Origin: Eopsaltria australis
Lineage: Eukaryota; Chordata; Aves; Passeriformes; Petroicidae
NCBI GenBank assembly: GCA_034509425.1
Contig: JAVTVJ010000822.1
Location: 1 to 64,000 of the forward strand
Reading direction: 5' to 3'
DNA length: 64,000 bases
The translations under genes were made by a program, and so were the position numbers. This document shows, piece after piece, positions 45,380 to 56,650 of this stretch. Numbering within the stretch: position 1 is the first letter of the stretch; each line of letters opens with the position of its first letter. The notes beneath the pieces were generated by a model, which worked only from the letters and a program-made list of their open reading frames with translations, did not search any database and was not told where the DNA came from.

Positions 45380-47589
45380 GCCTGTGCCATGAACACTCTG
45401 CCTGAGCCATGGGACCAGCAGCAGCAACATCCTCAAAATACCCAGAAGCTGCATCATTTATAAATTAAATAATATATAATGCCTAGAAATGCACACTCAG
45501 AAAAACGTCCTTTCATCCTTACTCAGAGTTCTGAGAGCACACACACACAGATGCTCACACATGGGGATATAAAAGCATTTTTTCTCATGGTAGGAGTTTT
45601 CCCTGTCTCCTCTGACAGCATGAAAGGCCAAAATAATTCAGTATCAGGTTGGGATAGATCTGTTGTGAGCAGCAATGCAGCTGGGGCTGTGATAACATAA
45701 ACAATCCCAAGAAAAATTTTATTTCTCCAGAGAATCTCCCTGTTTAAGCTGCTTTTCCTTATCCTTCAAGGATATGGCCTGTATTCATCTGGAGATAGCT
45801 TCTGTAACTCTAAAGCACATTTATGAACTTCACTCAAAAGCCAGGACTTGGCTGAGTTATTAAACCATTAAAGGCCTCTGTCACTGCTCATATCAAGGCT
45901 CCTCATCAGGTGATTAAAGTATTTTAAGTTCCAGCCACAGCAGGGAAAATGCAGCACCCGTTTTGTGAGATCAAGAACAACCCCAGGTGGGTTTTACCTG
46001 TCAGAGCTGTGTTCAAGTGTTGCTAATTAAAAGGCAGTTGATTGGAAAAGGAACTTAAAATGTTGTTCACAATGCTATGAAAAGAATGTTGGTTGATTCT
46101 TCTCTCCACTGAGGAAATTGATCTTTCATTTCATTTAAGTGTATTAAAAATCCTGCATTACTTTGATTTACCTGAGTTCCTTCAGGTTTGAAGGCTGAAT
46201 TTGCTTCCAGGATGGGAAGTGCCTGATCAAGAACAACAAAATCAGCAGCTGCTTTGATCCTGAAAAACTCTGAAACCAGGGACTACAAAATCCCTAAATA
46301 TTCTGTACACATTCCAGGACTTCGAATTTTGCCAGCACATGGGGAGAGAGCTGGAAGAAAATCCTCGTGCAGAGCCGAGCCTTGAGGTGAATTTAACTCC
46401 CGTGTTGGACCCCTTGGTCTGGTGGAACATTTCACCTGTCAAGAAAGAGAATTCCAGCACAGAGCATCTCAACATCATGGAAAAGACAGAAATTTCACTT
46501 CCCTCTCATTTCTGTGGAGCTGCAACTTCAGGTTCTTTTATTTGGGGTTTTTTTTAAAGGCTGCTCCTGGTCTCGAGTGTACCCAAGAGCTCAAACCTAC
46601 CAAATCTTGCTTCTGGGAGCAATCTGGGAAAAAATCCCTCATTTTGGGCTCATCTCCTCCTAGAATTTTCTGTCTCCCTTCGTGTTTTGTAGAGGGTGAC
46701 CACTCAGTTATTTGTAACCCCATCAAGCAACACTAATTCAGTAATGATCACTCCTGCTCCAGCTTGTTGCATTCTGGATTTGGGCATCCTTAATTAGTTT
46801 CCTTATTGCAACCACCAGAATTATTCATGTGCTTATCTGTGTGTCTTATCTGAGCATTTGGCTGTTGAGAAACTGATTTTTTAAATGCTAACCAACAGCT
46901 GGACTTAATGTTACGTGAAAAATGTTAATTCAAGTGATATTTTCAGTAACTCTTCACCTCCTGAATTTCTGCATTTGGATTGGGATCATCCACACTTGGC
47001 TTTTTAAGTGCAAGCTACTCCAGCAAAAAGACAAAAAGTGGATTATTCAACATTTACATGTAAATGTATGAGTGTGTATATCTATAAATAAATATATATT
47101 TGCAAGCTGTTTTTAATAGGCAGCAGAAAGTTGGAATTGGCTGCAGAAACCTTTGCTGCAGAAACCTTCTCCTGGAGGAAAGACGTGTCAAAATTCATTC
47201 AAAGAAATCTTGCTGACAACTTCAGAGAATTCTATGTTTTTTTTCTATTCTGGGCTGGTTTGTGAGGGGTTTATCAGGTTTGTGAAAAGCTAAAAGATGG
47301 TGTTGTGCATTGTGGGGTGACACAAGGAATTCAGCCTTCCTGGTGCCATTCTGTGCAGAATGGTTCAGAATATTTCAGCTTCATGATGGGGCTGCTGCTT
47401 AGCAGGCAGCACCTGAGTTTGGTTTAGAGAATGAAAAGGAAATATTGAATGAAAACAAAGTAAAATTATTATTAATGCCATTAATAATGCTAATATGTCA
47501 TGGCAAAAAATGCCTGTATGGTAATAAACAACATCACTTGTGCTTCTGGATTTAAAAAATAATCTCAGAAAACAGGAAAGAAATAGAAT
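45380..47589. other. Unique non-coding sequence
   Basis: Single-copy DNA with a (CA)6 run at 45538-45549 and AT-rich stretches near 47075-47100. The opposing frames at 46242-46736 lack recognisable domains. Confidence 0.45.
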
Positions 47590-47772
47590 ATCAGGATCCC
47601 AGACTGGTTTGGGTTGGAAGGACCTTAGAGCCCATCCAGTGCCACCCCTGCCATGGCAGAGACAACTCCCACTGTCCCAGGCTGCTCCAAGCCCCAATGT
47701 CCAACCTGGCCTTGGGCACTGCCAGGGATCCAGGGGCAGCCACAGGGAAGAATTCTTTCCCAATAAACTCCA
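47590..47772 (-). mobile_element. CR1 LINE 3'-end copy, reverse orientation, with internal deletion
   Basis: GGATCCCAGACTGGTTTGGG, GCCCATCCAGTGCCACCCCT, CCAGGCTGCTCCAAGCCCC, GCCAGGGATCCAGGGGCAGC, CACAGGGAAGAATTCTTTCC. Compared with full copies, the CTTCTCTGGGCACCCTGTGC and CCTCCCCACCCT segments are gone. In sense orientation the deletion joins the two CTGTG motifs that flank this block. Confidence 0.93.
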
Positions 47773-49321
47773 TTTTTGATGGGACAGAGCTGGGCTGGAG
47801 CCCAGCTTGGGAGGAGCTCATGGTGGAGATCCAACATCTCCAGCCTGACCTTCAGGAACCTGACTGCCACAAAAACTCAGCCTGGCTGCGTGAGGCTGTG
47901 CAAGAGAAAATGATCCAGGTTACTGCAGATCCTTCAACAAAGCCCTCCCGGAGAAAGAAATAACCCCAAACAGCACAAAACCAACTCTTCCTCCCCAAAC
48001 CCCAAAACAAAGCAACCACTGGGCTAAAATCTTCATGTTATCTTTCACAGCCCACAATAATTACATTTATGATTGGCTTATTTTAATGATCTTTAGGCAC
48101 GCTAGGAAAACATTTTCTTTTCAAAGTGCACAAAACACAGAGTTTGAGATTAGTTGTATTTATGACAGGAATTATGTGATGTGATGTGCCAGCAGGAGAC
48201 AGGATATGCCAACCCAGGAGATCTTTTCCCTCTTTTATTTTCCTTTCAGTGCTCCTGTGTTCCTACTTAGGAGCCTGCTATAATAAAAGCAGTGCTCATA
48301 ATATGCAATGTACTTCTCCAGATTACTTTAATAGTGCCAAAAAGATAACCAGTGAATAATCATAATAAAATATATGTAAAGGGGATCACAAATCTCACTG
48401 ATGCAGAACAGGAAGAATTTATTATCCAAGTGTTGCTAATGACTTTCTGCCTGCCCCTTTGCAAATGGCTCTGAGCTGAGCACTGTCCCTTGGAAATCCA
48501 ATTCATAAATCCACAAGCAGCGTGAAATTCCAGTAGGAAATAAAGCACTTTTATTCCAGTGTATTTCATTCCAATGTTAATGCTGTTTGTTGGAACATGA
48601 AGTGCAGGAAACACTGAAATACAAAGGAGTGACCTCAGTGTGGGAGTCTGGGAAGTTCTGGGGTTAAAAGCCAAAGCTCAGCTCAGGTTAGGAAAAACCA
48701 GATCCAGATGAAATTCCTAATGCAATCAGAGTGCTGCTCCTGGGGGCAGAGCATCCTTTTCCTGCTCTGGGAATCGCTGCAGGGCCAGCAGTGACCCTGC
48801 TGAGCACAGCCCTGAGCAGAGCAGGTGCTGCAGGCTGCCAGCCGGGCTGTGTCACCCAGCAGCTGCTGAGAAGGGATCATTTTTCCTCTCACTGAAGCCT
48901 TTTCTTCAAGTGCCTGCTCCTCATGAGTGCCTCTGCTCCCATTTCCCTCTCTGAGTGCTCCTCTGCAACGCACTCCAGTGATCTGCTCTGCCTGGAGGGG
49001 CAGAGAAAGTTGCTAAATTCCAAAATATTGCCATAAAAACACACTGGATGGTGACAGGACTGGAAATAACTGGAAGTCTCCTTGTTTCACATTCCCACAG
49101 CTCTGCTGAACTTCTGAACTTCTGCTCGGTGCAGATGGAAAGGTTTCTTGTGCTCCCCTGCATTGCCAGGACAGATTTGGCTGCCTCGTGTCAAGAGCTG
49201 CTCATTCCCTTTTCCTCTTCTCTGTTTTTTAAAGGAAACCAAGCAATATTCTTAGAGAGCCAGAAGACAAAATAAAAAAGGTTTATGAGTGAGAAAAAAA
49301 TGGGGAGCTCAGAACTCCAGA
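47773..49321. other. Unique non-coding sequence
   Basis: Single-copy DNA. It starts with two short perfect inverted repeats: AGCTGGGCT/AGCCCAGCT (47788-47807) and TGGAGAT/ATCTCCA (47824-47842). An open frame entering from the CR1 copy runs on to 47963. No gene is recognised. Confidence 0.45.
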
Positions 49322-49592
49322 GAATCCCAGAATGGTTTGGGGTGGAAGGGACCTTAAAATTCATCCAGTGCCACCCCTGCCATGGCAGGGACACCTCCCA
49401 CTGTCCCAGGCTACTCCAAGCCCTGTCCAGCCTGGCCTTGGGCACTGCCAGGGATCCAGGGGCAGGCACAGCTTCTCTGAGAATTCCGTTTCAGGGTCTC
49501 TCCACCCTCACAGGGAGGAATTTCTTCCCAATATCCCATCCAACCCTGCCCTCTGTCCCATGGAAGCCATGCCCCTTGTCCTTCCCGTGCTG
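49322..49592 (-). mobile_element. CR1 LINE 3'-end copy, reverse orientation
   Basis: A long reversed copy. GAATCCCAGAATGGTTTGGG, CATCCAGTGCCACCCCTGCC, CAGGCTACTCCAAGCCCTGT, GGGATCCAGGGGCAGGCACA, GCTTCTCTGAGAATTCCG, CACCCTCACAGGGAGGAATT, TCTTCCCAATATCCCATCC and CATGCCCCTTGTCCTTCCC all follow the expected CR1 order. The region corresponding to GGCACAGGGTGCCC has been altered to an AATTCCGTTTCAGGG stretch. It forms an inverted pair with the plus-strand copy at 50308. Confidence 0.95.
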
Positions 49593-50307
49593 GGGACTCC
49601 AGGATCAAATGGTGCCTCCTTGGAAAAAAAAAATCCAAAAATCCTTCATTACAAATCAAATTACCTCTGAAAAAAGAGAAGATTAATTAACTGCAGGTCC
49701 CAGGGAATGGGAGGTTGTCAAGCCCAGCCCAGTTGCTGAGACAAGAAGTGAAGGCTCAGCCACCTGGAACGGCACCACCGCGAAGGCTCCGGAGCCGCGG
49801 CTTCCGTGGGAAACCTCACATCTCTCTCAGCTGCAGCTCCCTCAAAATATTAAAAGTTACCTCTGCTGAACACCAGCTGTTCAATAACCAAGGAATCCCC
49901 CTCTCCATAGTTCACTTTTAATTGTAATTTCATATTTTTTAATAAATGTGTAATTGCCTGATAAAGAAGAAAAGGCAGCTTCCCCATCCAGGATGATTGA
50001 ATTGCTGGAATGACAGAAAGAGGAAGAGAAGGGAGGAAATATCAAGAATTGGCTGATTGGGGATCAATGCTCAAAAATCAATATGGATCCATAAATGATG
50101 TCTTGATATCTCCATAGCTGCATGATTTATCTCCATTATCAGTGTGCTGATTCATAAGAAGGCAGGTTAAAGCTGCCTGTGCTCCTAAACAAACATTTTT
50201 ATCTCATCCTTAGCCCTGGACTTCTTTCCCCATTCCTTCTGAGCTCCAAGATGCCAGACTGGGCAAAACACCATTGTGACTCGAGAGATGAAGCACAATC
50301 TGCCACA
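49593..50307. other. Unique sequence with a CpG-dense patch
   Basis: Between two CR1 copies. The segment 49770-49806 has seven CpG sites and a 12-bp palindrome, GGCTCCGGAGCC (49785-49796), overlapped by GCCGCGGC. The rest is AT-rich and unremarkable. Confidence 0.6.
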
Positions 50308-50477
50308 GGAACTGCCCAGAGAAGCTGTGGCTGTCCCTGGATCCCTGGGAGTGCCCAAGGCCAGGCTGGACAGGGCTTGGAGCAGCCTGGGACAGTGGAA
50401 GGTGTCCCTGCCCATGGCAGGGGTGGCACTGGATGAATTTTAAGGTCCCTCCCAACCCAAACCATTCTGGGATTCCA
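50308..50477 (+). mobile_element. CR1 LINE 3'-end copy
   Basis: Starts abruptly at GGAACTGCCCAGAGAAGCTG and continues GGATCCCTGGGAGTGCCC, CTGGACAGGGCTTGGAGCAG, CCTGGGACAGTGGAAGGTGT, CCCATGGCAGGGGTGGCAC, AACCCAAACCATTCTGGGAT. The 3' end is complete and close to consensus, suggesting a young copy. Confidence 0.95.
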
Positions 50478-53465
50478 CATCATGAGCCGAGTACAAACCC
50501 AACATTCCTATTCCAGTTTGAATGCAAAAGACCAATTTTTGTGTTTTCCCCTTTTCTCTTTCCTCCATCTCCAGGAATCCAGTGATGAGGATGAAGAACA
50601 AACTCTGCTGCAGTGACTGATGACCTCTGCTATTGGCTCTGCTGCATTTGGTATTCCTGGGAAGAGCTTAGTCCATTATTAAACATAATTCCAGCTCTGT
50701 CATGTCAGGCTTAATGCAGCTGATGCTGTCTTTGAAAGTCAGAGCCCAGGACAAGCACGTGAATGTCTCACTGCTCAAAATCAGACATCCTAAATCCACC
50801 TTACACATCCAAATAAGCCAGAGGAGTTCTCAGAATGCTGAGAATCTGTAACATCCACAGCCTCAGGTGATTCCCAGCACCTTAAGAAACAACTCTGATT
50901 AGTACCAAAATAGTTGTGGAATTCCTGGTACCCACACTTGAATATCTTCTTCAGAGAACTCTGTATTTCATCCCCTGAAATGTTTTCATTTCCTGGAATA
51001 GCTGTGTTTATTGCTTTAATAAACTGAATTGGGAAATATGGCTATTGGTTTCCTAACTAGGCTGAATTAAGTTTCATTAAAAAATAAAATCCAGGATTCT
51101 AGTTTATACTTGGTATAAATGCACTTAAATTGTTAGAGAGCAACCATACTCCTTTTCTTTTTTATTTTAATACGTAGATTAAAAAAAAAAAATCCTTCCT
51201 GCATTAAACCCAGAGCTATTCTCAACATTTCAAATTGGCTAAAATATCATAAATAAAAATTTTAATTAAAACACCTAGTATATAATATTTCTGGACTTAT
51301 TATGTGTTCTATTTTTTTCTGCTTGCTGTAGACCACAGAATAAGATCTGTAAAATATCCTTTTTAAACCAGCAGGGCGATGCTCCAAAGGTGCCACCTGG
51401 TGTGGTGGTGGTGGCCACAATCCCTCCTCTGGGGTGAGGGCAGTGACAGGGATGTGGCTGACACGTCCCAGCAAAGGAAAAGCCAGGGAGGAGCAGGACC
51501 TGAGCAGGAATAGCTCAGCCTGACACATCCAAACCTCCACCCTCTCCTGGGATCCTCCCTCCTCACCTGAGAGCAGCAAAGCTGCTGGAGCAAAGCTTTT
51601 TTTGGTGGAACTCTCACAATGAGAAAGAGTTTCTCCATTACCTGCAGCCTTCCTGTGATGTGGCTTTGCCCCCACTGAACTTGGAAAGGCAAAGGTGAAG
51701 CTCCTTCTCTCACAGGCCAATTCCAGCTGCATTTATTAATGAACAATCACTGAAGTTCCAGCTGAGTCTTTTAGCTACACTTTTATCCCAGCAAACTGGT
51801 GTTTAATTGTCTGAATTACAAAAAAAAACATCTGTGTGGACACTGTCCCGAAGATAAAACCCCATCAATTCCCACCACAGAAAGAGTTAAAATGCTGTTT
51901 ATTTCCACACACAGGAGCCTGTTCAGTGTAATTTTAAAAGCCACTGCTTTGGGCTGTGGGTGGGTTTTTGTGGACTAATTTCCACTTGCAAGGTTTCCAA
52001 GTGACAGATTATCTCCCACAAAAACCGATTGTGGAGCCGAGCTCAAAAGGCTCCCTGAGCTGAAAAGGTTTGGTTACCTCTAAATAGAACGGCAGATTCA
52101 CTAATGTTGGACTCGTGTCATGAAAATTACTGTCACAGGGAACTTCTGCAAACTCCTTTTTCCACATCCATAATTAAATCACTGCTCTTTCCACTCGCCT
52201 AATTTAAATATTGCAGGGCTGTAATACGGCGAGAAGAGAGAAAAGCATTAAGAACACTTTGTGTGACAGAAGTTAACAAAAGAAGAAATCCCCAAAAAAA
52301 AGCTTTGAGGGCTTTAATAAGTCACTAAATGACCAAAAGCAGATGAAGTGCTCAGCACTGGGGAGTCAAGCTGTGCCAAAGCCCTGCCTGAAAGTGTTGA
52401 AGGTTTAATGACACAAGCGTTTAATTCTTTGTTTAATTCTTTGTCTCCTTTCAGCTCTGTGGAAGGGGACACACAATGCAGCTTTAGCTGAGCCACCTTC
52501 CTGCCAGCCAGGAGAGCCAGCCCAGAGAAACCAGGCACGGGACTTGTGCCAAAATGCATTTTCACACAGCACGATGGAGGAGAATTGGTGGTGGTGCTTC
52601 TATTTTATGACAAATCTCACGACCTTCCTGCACCCCAATCCAGCCCGAAGCTCATTCTTTCCTCTGGTGGCTTATCAATAGTTTAAAAGGGTAATTTGTA
52701 TATCTAAAGTTAATAATCTGTCAGAGAGTGCAGGTTCAGAAATCACAGTGTCTTAAAATGCAGATTTTCCTGAGTCTCTGAGTGTCTCCAAGGTGCACTT
52801 TTGCAGGCAGCAGCTCAGTCCACATTCCCAGGTCTTGTGTGACAACAGAAATGCAGCAAACCCCAAGGAAATGAGAAGATATTTTAGAACAAAATGCTTT
52901 TTTGAGGGATGTTTCACATGAGACCATTCCATGTGGGGTTGTTCCCTCCTCCTGGAGGAGAGGAGGGCAAAAGCCCAGCTCCTGGATTAGGGACAGGCAT
53001 TTCTGCCTCCTCCCTGTTGCTGCCACTGCTCTGAGCCTTTCCAGGTCTCATTCCTGGAAGGGCAATAATTGAAGTGATCAATAACGCTGAGAGGAGCAGC
53101 AGTGAGGACTCCAATTCCAATCTCAGGTTTTGGTTTCACATCTCTTTTTCATGGAAACAACAAGAGAACAGAGCAGGCACCACCAGGCAAGAAGGGAGCA
53201 GTAAATTATGAATTAAACAAGAAATAAACCAGGATTGCACTCTTGCCTCAAACCACCATTAATCTTCATGAAGGCAATAATTTAATGGAATGTGGAATAT
53301 TGACCATTGTGGCTCTGGTTTAGGAAAAACTCAAGCTCTGTTAGAGACAATTCAGCCACACATTCTCACTGCAGAGAGTGAATCCTCATCTCATCTACTA
53401 CAAAATCCTGCTAAAATCAACAGGAATTTGGCATGAGGAAATATTACAGCATCTCACATCATCAT
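50478..53465. other. Unique non-coding sequence, 3 kb
   Basis: Single-copy DNA with a 12-base A-run at 51180-51191. Two overlapping minus-strand frames at 51262-51746 (156 and 127 codons) and one at 52736-53026 show no recognisable domain. The minus-strand frames are rich in S, P and R, as the local GC content predicts. Confidence 0.45.
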
Positions 53466-53672
53466 GTTTAGAGTGGATATTAGGAAGCAACTCTTCCCTG
53501 TGAGGGTGGGGAGGCCCTGGCACAGGGTGCCCAGAGAAGCTGTGGCTGCCCCTGGATCCCTGGCAGTGTCCAAGGCCAGGCTGGACAGGGCTTGGAGCAC
53601 TCTGGGATGGTGGAAGTTGTGGATGGAGGAGCTTTAAAGTCCCTTCCACCCCAAACCATTCTGGGATTCCAC
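53466..53672 (+). mobile_element. CR1 LINE 3'-end copy
   Basis: TTTAGAGTGGATATTAGGAA, CTTCCCTGTGAGGGTGGGGA, GCCCTGGCACAGGGTGCCCA, GGCAGTGTCCAAGGCCAGG, GACAGGGCTTGGAGCACTC, then a shortened GGTGGAAGTTGTGGATGGA, and CCACCCCAAACCATTCTGGG. The GTGTCCCTGCCCATGGCAG segment is contracted. Confidence 0.95.
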
Positions 53673-54275
53673 ACAGAATTGGGACAAATGATCAGTTATA
53701 ATAATTATTTTGAGTACAGCTGATTATCAGCTCCACACAACCAGAAGAGTAATTAAGTGGGCCAAGACGCAGCTCACAGCAGCAAAGTCAAGATCCCAGG
53801 TGTTGGAAAGCAAGCTGGGAGAAGAATTGCCAGGTTTTGTATTTTCCATGGCTCAGAGAAGCAGAACTGCTGATGATGTGATGTGTTTCACACGCCTCGC
53901 TGTGAGCAGCACGGCACAGGGAGTCAGGCAAGCGCCGTAATGAGGAGATGTAGGATGTAAAAATAATTAGTCAGGGTTTGTGGAGCCTACCAGCGAAACA
54001 CAGGGAGCTGTGAAAGTTATCAAAGGCTCTGTGCAGGGTATGGTAATAGCAAAATGTGGTGTGGCAGATTCAGAGAGAGGAGTGCAGGCCCTCGTAGCAC
54101 AACTAATACAACTTCATTGCGTTGCTCTTGGGATTAGTCATTGTAAGCACAGCAGAACGTGGATAAAACAGCCCCGTATCAGCTCCTGCTTTATTGATCC
54201 TGCAAACTGCTCCTTCATCCCTGTTCTCAACACATTTTGAAACAAAGAATCCTTGAAAGCCATCGATGGCACTCA
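53673..54275. other. Unique sequence with relatively many CpG sites
   Basis: From about 53766 to 54270 there are about 12 CpG sites, against very few in neighbouring DNA. A 76-codon frame (53710-53940) and an 86-codon frame (53980-54240) follow one another on the + strand but match nothing I know. This could be an insertion, a regulatory element or an old gene remnant; the sequence alone does not decide. Confidence 0.4.
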
Positions 54276-55187
54276 GACACTTCTTACCCTTCAAAGAAGT
54301 GGGCTCAGAACACCAAACCCACAGAAGCAGCTTTGAAAGTGCCCACCTTCATCTTTCCCTTCCCTCATCATTAAAAATATTCTTCCACATTGCCAGTGAT
54401 TTTCATCAGCCAAGATCAGAGGATTCTGCACGCTGGGGAGGACTTTTGGAGTCACCCAAAACACCCAAGCACCTCCTGCATTGTGTCACCTACAGGTGAT
54501 GCAGGCACAGAGCACAGAACAGCACCTGCAGGAGGCTTTGGAGCAAACAGCCACCCCAGGGGAAGGTGCAGACTAATTAAAACCAGTGCTACAAAGAGAT
54601 GCTGCTGTTCTAACACGTGTTAATGGGAGCTGGTGCACGGGAGAGCAATAAAGGAAATGTCAAAGGAAGTGAGGAGTCGTGGAGGAGCCTGAGCTGAGGG
54701 AGGCACAAACAAGAGCCTGGGGAAGCAGGGCACAGAGTGGGAAACAGAGCTCTCTAAAAATGTAGATATGGGGGAAGGAAGGTGCAGATGGGTCACAGCC
54801 ATGGGGCCAAGGCCTGATCAGTGCTCTTGGACACAGATGCTCCTATCAGAATGGGTGACACTGGCAGATGTGACATCTGATTCATGAATAATCATAATTT
54901 AGGACATGGACTCACCTGTGTGCATGCACATTCCAAGATAATCATTTCTCCAAGATCCTTGCAGTTGTGCTGGAACAGGAAAGAGGAGGCAGATTTCCAG
55001 CTCCTTCTGCAATCCCCAAATCCCTCCCCAGTGCTGCTGGTCAGCTCCATGCCCACGTGCACCACAGAGGTGCCCTGGAATGCACCATGGACCCCCTGGT
55101 CAGCTTGGGGGAAAGGGTTTGTCTGCTTGGGTCTGTCCCCTTTGGCTCTGGGATCATCAGGGCAGTGGGCAGAGGCTGCTCTGAAGG
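54276..55187. other. Unique non-coding sequence
   Basis: Locally GC-richer single-copy DNA with several 60-102-codon frames on both strands, none recognised. Confidence 0.45.
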
Positions 55188-55427
55188 CCTGACTTCATTC
55201 CCAGTCATTCCCAGTTCCCATCCATGGCTTGACTTCAATCCTATCCATTCCCAGTTCCCATCCATGCCCTGATTTCAATCCCAGTCATTCCCAGTTCCCA
55301 TCCATGGCCTGACTTCATTCCCAGTCATTCCCAGTTCCCATCCATGGCCTGACTTCAATCCTGTCCATTCCCAGTTCCCATCCATGGCCTGACTTCAATC
55401 CCAGTCATTCCCAGTTCCCATCCCTGA
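55188..55427. repeat. Minisatellite, 6 copies of a 40-bp unit
   Basis: Units begin at 55188, 55228, 55268, 55308, 55348 and 55388, each opening with a CCTGACTTCA-type phrase and closing with CCCAGTTCCCATCCATGG. Units 1 and 4 are identical, 2 and 5 share AATCCTRTCC, and 3 and 6 share AATCCCAGTC, so the array is (ABC)2 with a 120-bp higher-order period. A and C units contain the sub-repeat CATTCCCAGT twice or nearly twice. There are no unique spacers, so it is not CRISPR-like. Confidence 0.96.
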
Positions 55428-56307
55428 TGGCAGAGCAGAGCTGGATCTTTGCCGACACAAACTCACCTGGTTTCCATCAGTGTCTGCAAACTGAAGCCCA
55501 AGGAGAACCCAACCCTTCTCATAAAGGAACAAAGGTTTGGGAGTCCAATTTCCCTTCCTTGTGTTCAGCCTCGTGGAAAAATGGAAAAAATGAAAATCCC
55601 AAGTGCTCAAAACTGGACAACAAGAAGCACCTCTGAAAGCTCTGTGAGAAACCCTTCCCCATCTGGTCGGTCCTCAGCTAATTAACTGACATGGTTGAAA
55701 ATGAGCAGCAGCTAATTGGAGCTCTCTGCTCTGCCTTTCCCTGGCAGGGATGAGATGGATTCCAGATGACCAATGGCTCAACACTTTCCAAGCAATCTCC
55801 ACTCAGTGCTGGGCCAGCCTCCCAACAACTTGTGCACATCCTCACCTTGGGCTGTGAATCCAGAGAGCATCACTGGAGCTGGAAGTTGTTATGGGAAGCA
55901 TCAGGCAGATGTGTGCAGGCTCCAATTCCAGGGATATTTTGGAAAATCAGCCACCTGCAGGCAATCAGGGGCCAGCTGAGTCCCAGCCATGGCTTTTCCT
56001 GCAGCCAGCGAACTCCCTGAGCCAGCCCACAGAGCCTGGAGGCATTCAGGCCATGCTTGGTGCACTTTGCAGGAGAACTGCAGTGTGGAAGAGAGGGTTC
56101 TGTGGGTCTCCAGCAGCTGATGGGTGCCAGATCTCCAAATCTGAGCTCCTAAAAAGGAGAAAAAAAAAAAAGAAAGAATTTTCCTGCTCCAGCCTCTGCT
56201 GACATTCCTCTCCTGAGCTCCCAGCCTGTTTTCTAGTGACATTATTTAACCCCAAACACCAGGAACAGCTTTGTAACAGCAAGAAATCCCTTCAGTACTC
56301 TCCAAAT
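55428..56307. other. Unique non-coding sequence
   Basis: Single-copy DNA with a 13-base A-run near 56159-56171. Overlapping frames of 60-113 codons on both strands between 55766 and 56282 are not supported as genes. Confidence 0.45.
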
Positions 56308-56412
56308 CAAAGAATCACAGAATGGTTTAGGTTGGAAGGGACCTTAAAGATCATTTAATTCCAACCCTCTGCCAGGGGAACACCTTGCACTACTCCAGGT
56401 CCAACCTTGAGC
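56308..56412 (-). mobile_element. CR1 LINE 3'-end fragment, reverse orientation
   Basis: CAAAGAATCACAGAATGGTT, TAGGTTGGAAGGGACCTTAA, AGATCATTTAATTCCAACCC, GCCAGGGGAACACCTTGCAC, TACTCCAGGTCCAACCTTGA. It lacks the ATGGGCAGGGA block and the GCTCCAAGCCC block, so it is internally shortened. Confidence 0.9.
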
Positions 56413-56475
56413 CCTTCTCAAGAACAGAACCAGTGGAACAGGTTAAACTGGGACCAGGGATGTCCCTGTCCTGCT

Positions 56476-56650
56476 GTGGTCATTGCCCACAGATGCTTTA
56501 AACATCTCAAATACAAACTAATAAACAGAAATCCCCTCCCAAAACACCCAGGTGAGCAAAATGATTTGCAAAAATACTTGGAGTAACTCAAGCACCACAA
56601 TGCTCTGAAGATCAGGCCAGATGTTGTGATCAGGTTGGACTGGGAATAAC
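56476..56650. repeat. Unclassified repeat, copy 1 (partner at 59976)
   Basis: GTGGTCATTGCCCACAGATG, CTCAAATACAAAC, AACAGAAATCCCCTCCC, CAGGTGAGCAAAAT, ATTTGCAAAA, AGTAACTC, AGATCAGG and CAGATGTTGTGATC recur in the same order and orientation at 59976-60150. By eye the copies are roughly 85% identical. Similarity stops sharply at both ends. It is not CR1. On the minus strand both copies encode a similar short peptide with GRGFLF and HLW motifs, but frame conservation is not established. Confidence 0.92.

Noticed and set aside
55188..55427. Regular direct repeats considered as a CRISPR array
   Set aside because: Units are contiguous with no unique spacers, and the DNA is clearly vertebrate; it is a minisatellite.
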